Part shown: piece after piece, positions 6,082 to 6,964 of the stretch
Numbering within the stretch: position 1 is the stretch's first letter
Layout: each line of letters opens with the position of its first letter
Source: Anaerolineales bacterium
GTDB taxonomy: Bacteria; Chloroflexota; Anaerolineae; Anaerolineales; UBA6663
Direction of reading: 5' to 3'
Assembly (NCBI GenBank): GCA_016789165.1
Contig: JAEURL010000240.1
Coordinates: 1-6,964 of the forward strand
DNA length: 6,964 bases
Translations under genes and position numbers: made by a program
Notes under the pieces: model-generated
Databases searched by the model: none
Seen by the model: the letters and a program-made list of their open reading frames with translations, nothing else
Told to the model about the DNA's origin: nothing

Positions 6082-6770
6082 TGCCCCTGGATTTCATCGG
6101 CGCGGTCCTGGGCTTGACGCTCACCGTGGCGATCCTGAGCTACGTGATCGGCGACAACCCGCTCTACCGGTTGGCCGTGCATCTGTTTATTGGCGTGGCC
6201 GCCGGCTATGCGGTGGTGGTGGCCCTGGTGAACGTCATCGTGCCGCAGCTGATCCTGGTCCTGTTGAGCGGGCCGGCCCTCGACGAGCTGATCATCCTCG
6301 GCCTTAGCTGGCTGCTGGTGCTGCTGCTGCTGCTCAAGCTGGTCAACACCCAGTCCGCGCCGGGCCGGCTGCCGGTGGCCTATCTGGTGGGCCTGGGCGC
6401 GGCTGTGGCCGTGGGCGGTGCGGTGACGGGCACGCTCTTCCCGCAGACGGCGGCCGCCTTTGTGAACGTGCTGCCCAGTGGCTCGGCCGGCGGCGACTTG
6501 CTGGGGTTGCTGGAGCAGCCGGTCAGCGCCTTGATCTTGCTGGTCGGCACGCTGAGCACGCTGGTGTTCTTCTGGTACGGCGGGCGCAGCCTGGCCGGCG
6601 GGCAGGTGGATCGCCCGCTCCTGGTCAAGCCGGTGGCGCGCGTCGGCCAGATCTTTATTGGGACGGCCCTGGGCGTGCTGTACGCGGGCGTGCTGGCCGC
6701 CAGCCTGGCCTATCTGGCGGAGCGCCTCGGGGCGCTTTGGCAGTTCATCGGGCCGTTCGTCGGCGGCTGA
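6081..6770 (+). CDS. Polytopic membrane protein of unknown function
   Basis: A 229-residue protein with about six membrane spans: roughly 4-23, 31-55, 66-88, 98-118, 147-166 and 186-212. The loop GDNPLYRLAVH (24-34) and the segment GRLPVAYLVGLGAAVAVGG (95-113) look like conserved features; I recall both from Chloroflexota proteins found beside MutL-like genes. The region FPQTAAAFVNVLPSGSAGG (120-138) is probably an external loop, and YGGRSLAGGQVDRPLLVKP (166-184) is probably cytoplasmic. No transporter or catalytic motif is recognised. The ATG overlaps the previous stop by one base (TGATG) and follows the strongest ribosome-binding site in the window, GGAGG at 6071-6075, placed inside the Arg/Gly tail codons of the previous gene. 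High, independently initiated expression relative to its long upstream neighbour is plausible. Confidence 0.85.
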   Translation: MPLDFIGAVLGLTLTVAILSYVIGDNPLYRLAVHLFIGVAAGYAVVVALVNVIVPQLILVLLSGPALDELIILGLSWLLVLLLLLKLVNTQSAPGRLPVAYLVGLGAAVAVGGAVTGTLFPQTAAAFVNVLPSGSAGGDLLGLLEQPVSALILLVGTLSTLVFFWYGGRSLAGGQVDRPLLVKPVARVGQIFIGTALGVLYAGVLAASLAYLAERLGALWQFIGPFVGG

Positions 6771-6795
6771 GCGCCGCTCGGCCGGTGCGGTAACC

Positions 6796-6964
6796 ATGTC
6801 CACCAACGCTGACGCTCAGAATAATCAGTTCCGGCCGGAGACCATCCTGGCGGCCGATTTCGGCACCGCCACCACGCGCGTCTCGCTCTTTGACGTGGTG
6901 GAGGGCACCTTCCGCTATGTGGCCTCCGGCGAAGCGCCCTCCACGCTCACGCCACCGTACTCGG
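6796..6964 (+). CDS. MutL/GlmL-like actin-fold ATPase (glutamate mutase L family), N-terminal part only
   Basis: The first 56 residues of a protein cut by the right edge. After a polar 16-residue lead (MSTNADAQNNQFRPET) comes ILAADFGTATTRVSLFD, the phosphate-1 loop of the actin/Hsp70/ASKHA ATPase fold (Asp-Phe-Gly-Thr followed by Thr/Arg), and then VEGTFRYVASGEAPSTLTPP, a sequence resembling the second strand region of MutL/GlmL proteins. In clostridia GlmL is thought to reactivate B12-dependent glutamate mutase; in Chloroflexota such genes sit beside membrane proteins instead, and no mutase subunit is visible here. The gap from the previous stop is 25 bp without a strong Shine-Dalgarno (GGTGCGG is the best candidate). 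Family assignment rests on these 56 residues. Confidence 0.75.
   Translation, partial: MSTNADAQNNQFRPETILAADFGTATTRVSLFDVVEGTFRYVASGEAPSTLTPPYS

Noticed and set aside
4636..6806. Long minus-strand open frames (4636-6027 and 5925-6806)
   Set aside because: They are antisense to the bitopic protein and the last membrane protein and have His/Gln/Gly-rich composition typical of reversed Ala/Leu codons.
6796..6964. Confident assignment as a glutamate mutase reactivation factor
   Set aside because: Only 56 residues are present and no mutase subunit is nearby; the actin-fold loop supports the superfamily, not that specific role.

Overview
The window is high-GC DNA (G/C at most third codon positions, very many GGCCGG-type words) and reads as a bacterial chromosome segment. 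From memory of the protein families, not from a search, it looks like Chloroflexota, probably Anaerolineae. Supports are a helicase-associated XPB/Ssl2-N-like protein, a membrane protein resembling DUF6754, a double zinc-ribbon protein with many 'PDWL' repeats, and a MutL/GlmL-type actin-fold protein. I saw no tRNA, rRNA, mobile element, CRISPR array or clear intrinsic terminator.

Layout: two divergent transcription units leave one 278-bp intergenic region (1374-1651). Leftward is a YegS/BmrU/DagK-type lipid kinase (459-1373), then, 10 bp on, the start of a helicase-associated-domain protein that runs off the left edge (1-448). Rightward is a tightly packed run of six genes: an 88-residue small protein (1652-1918), a membrane-anchored probable DUF6754 protein (1915-2667), a six-helix membrane protein (2664-3320), a 919-residue zinc-ribbon/PDWL-repeat/bitopic membrane protein (3322-6081), another polytopic membrane protein (6081-6770), and the N-terminus of a MutL/GlmL-like ATPase (6796 to the right edge). 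Three junctions overlap by 1 or 4 bases (ATGA, GTGA, TGATG), one has a single base between stop and start, and the last gap is 25 bp, so this is almost certainly one operon.

The intergenic region holds two good back-to-back sigma70-type promoters: TTGACC-17-TACAAT rightward and TTGGCC-17-TAAAGT leftward, with only 6 bp between their -35 boxes. The rightward transcript would have a leader of about 140 nt with two GC hairpins. A second -10-like box (TATACT) lies 8 bp before the first rightward ATG and could give a leaderless message.

The most interesting content is the rightward operon. Four of its six genes encode membrane proteins of unknown function, and the largest combines two near-identical zinc ribbons, 16 copies of a tryptophan motif (consensus x-P-D-W-L/M) in an Ala/Pro-rich cytoplasmic linker, and a roughly 230-residue extracytoplasmic alpha/beta-like domain between two membrane helices. 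My inference is a membrane complex in which the PDWL tail works as a multivalent docking scaffold, with the MutL-like ATPase as a possible energy-using or regulatory partner. No glutamate mutase subunit is visible here, so a role in mutase reactivation should not be assumed.
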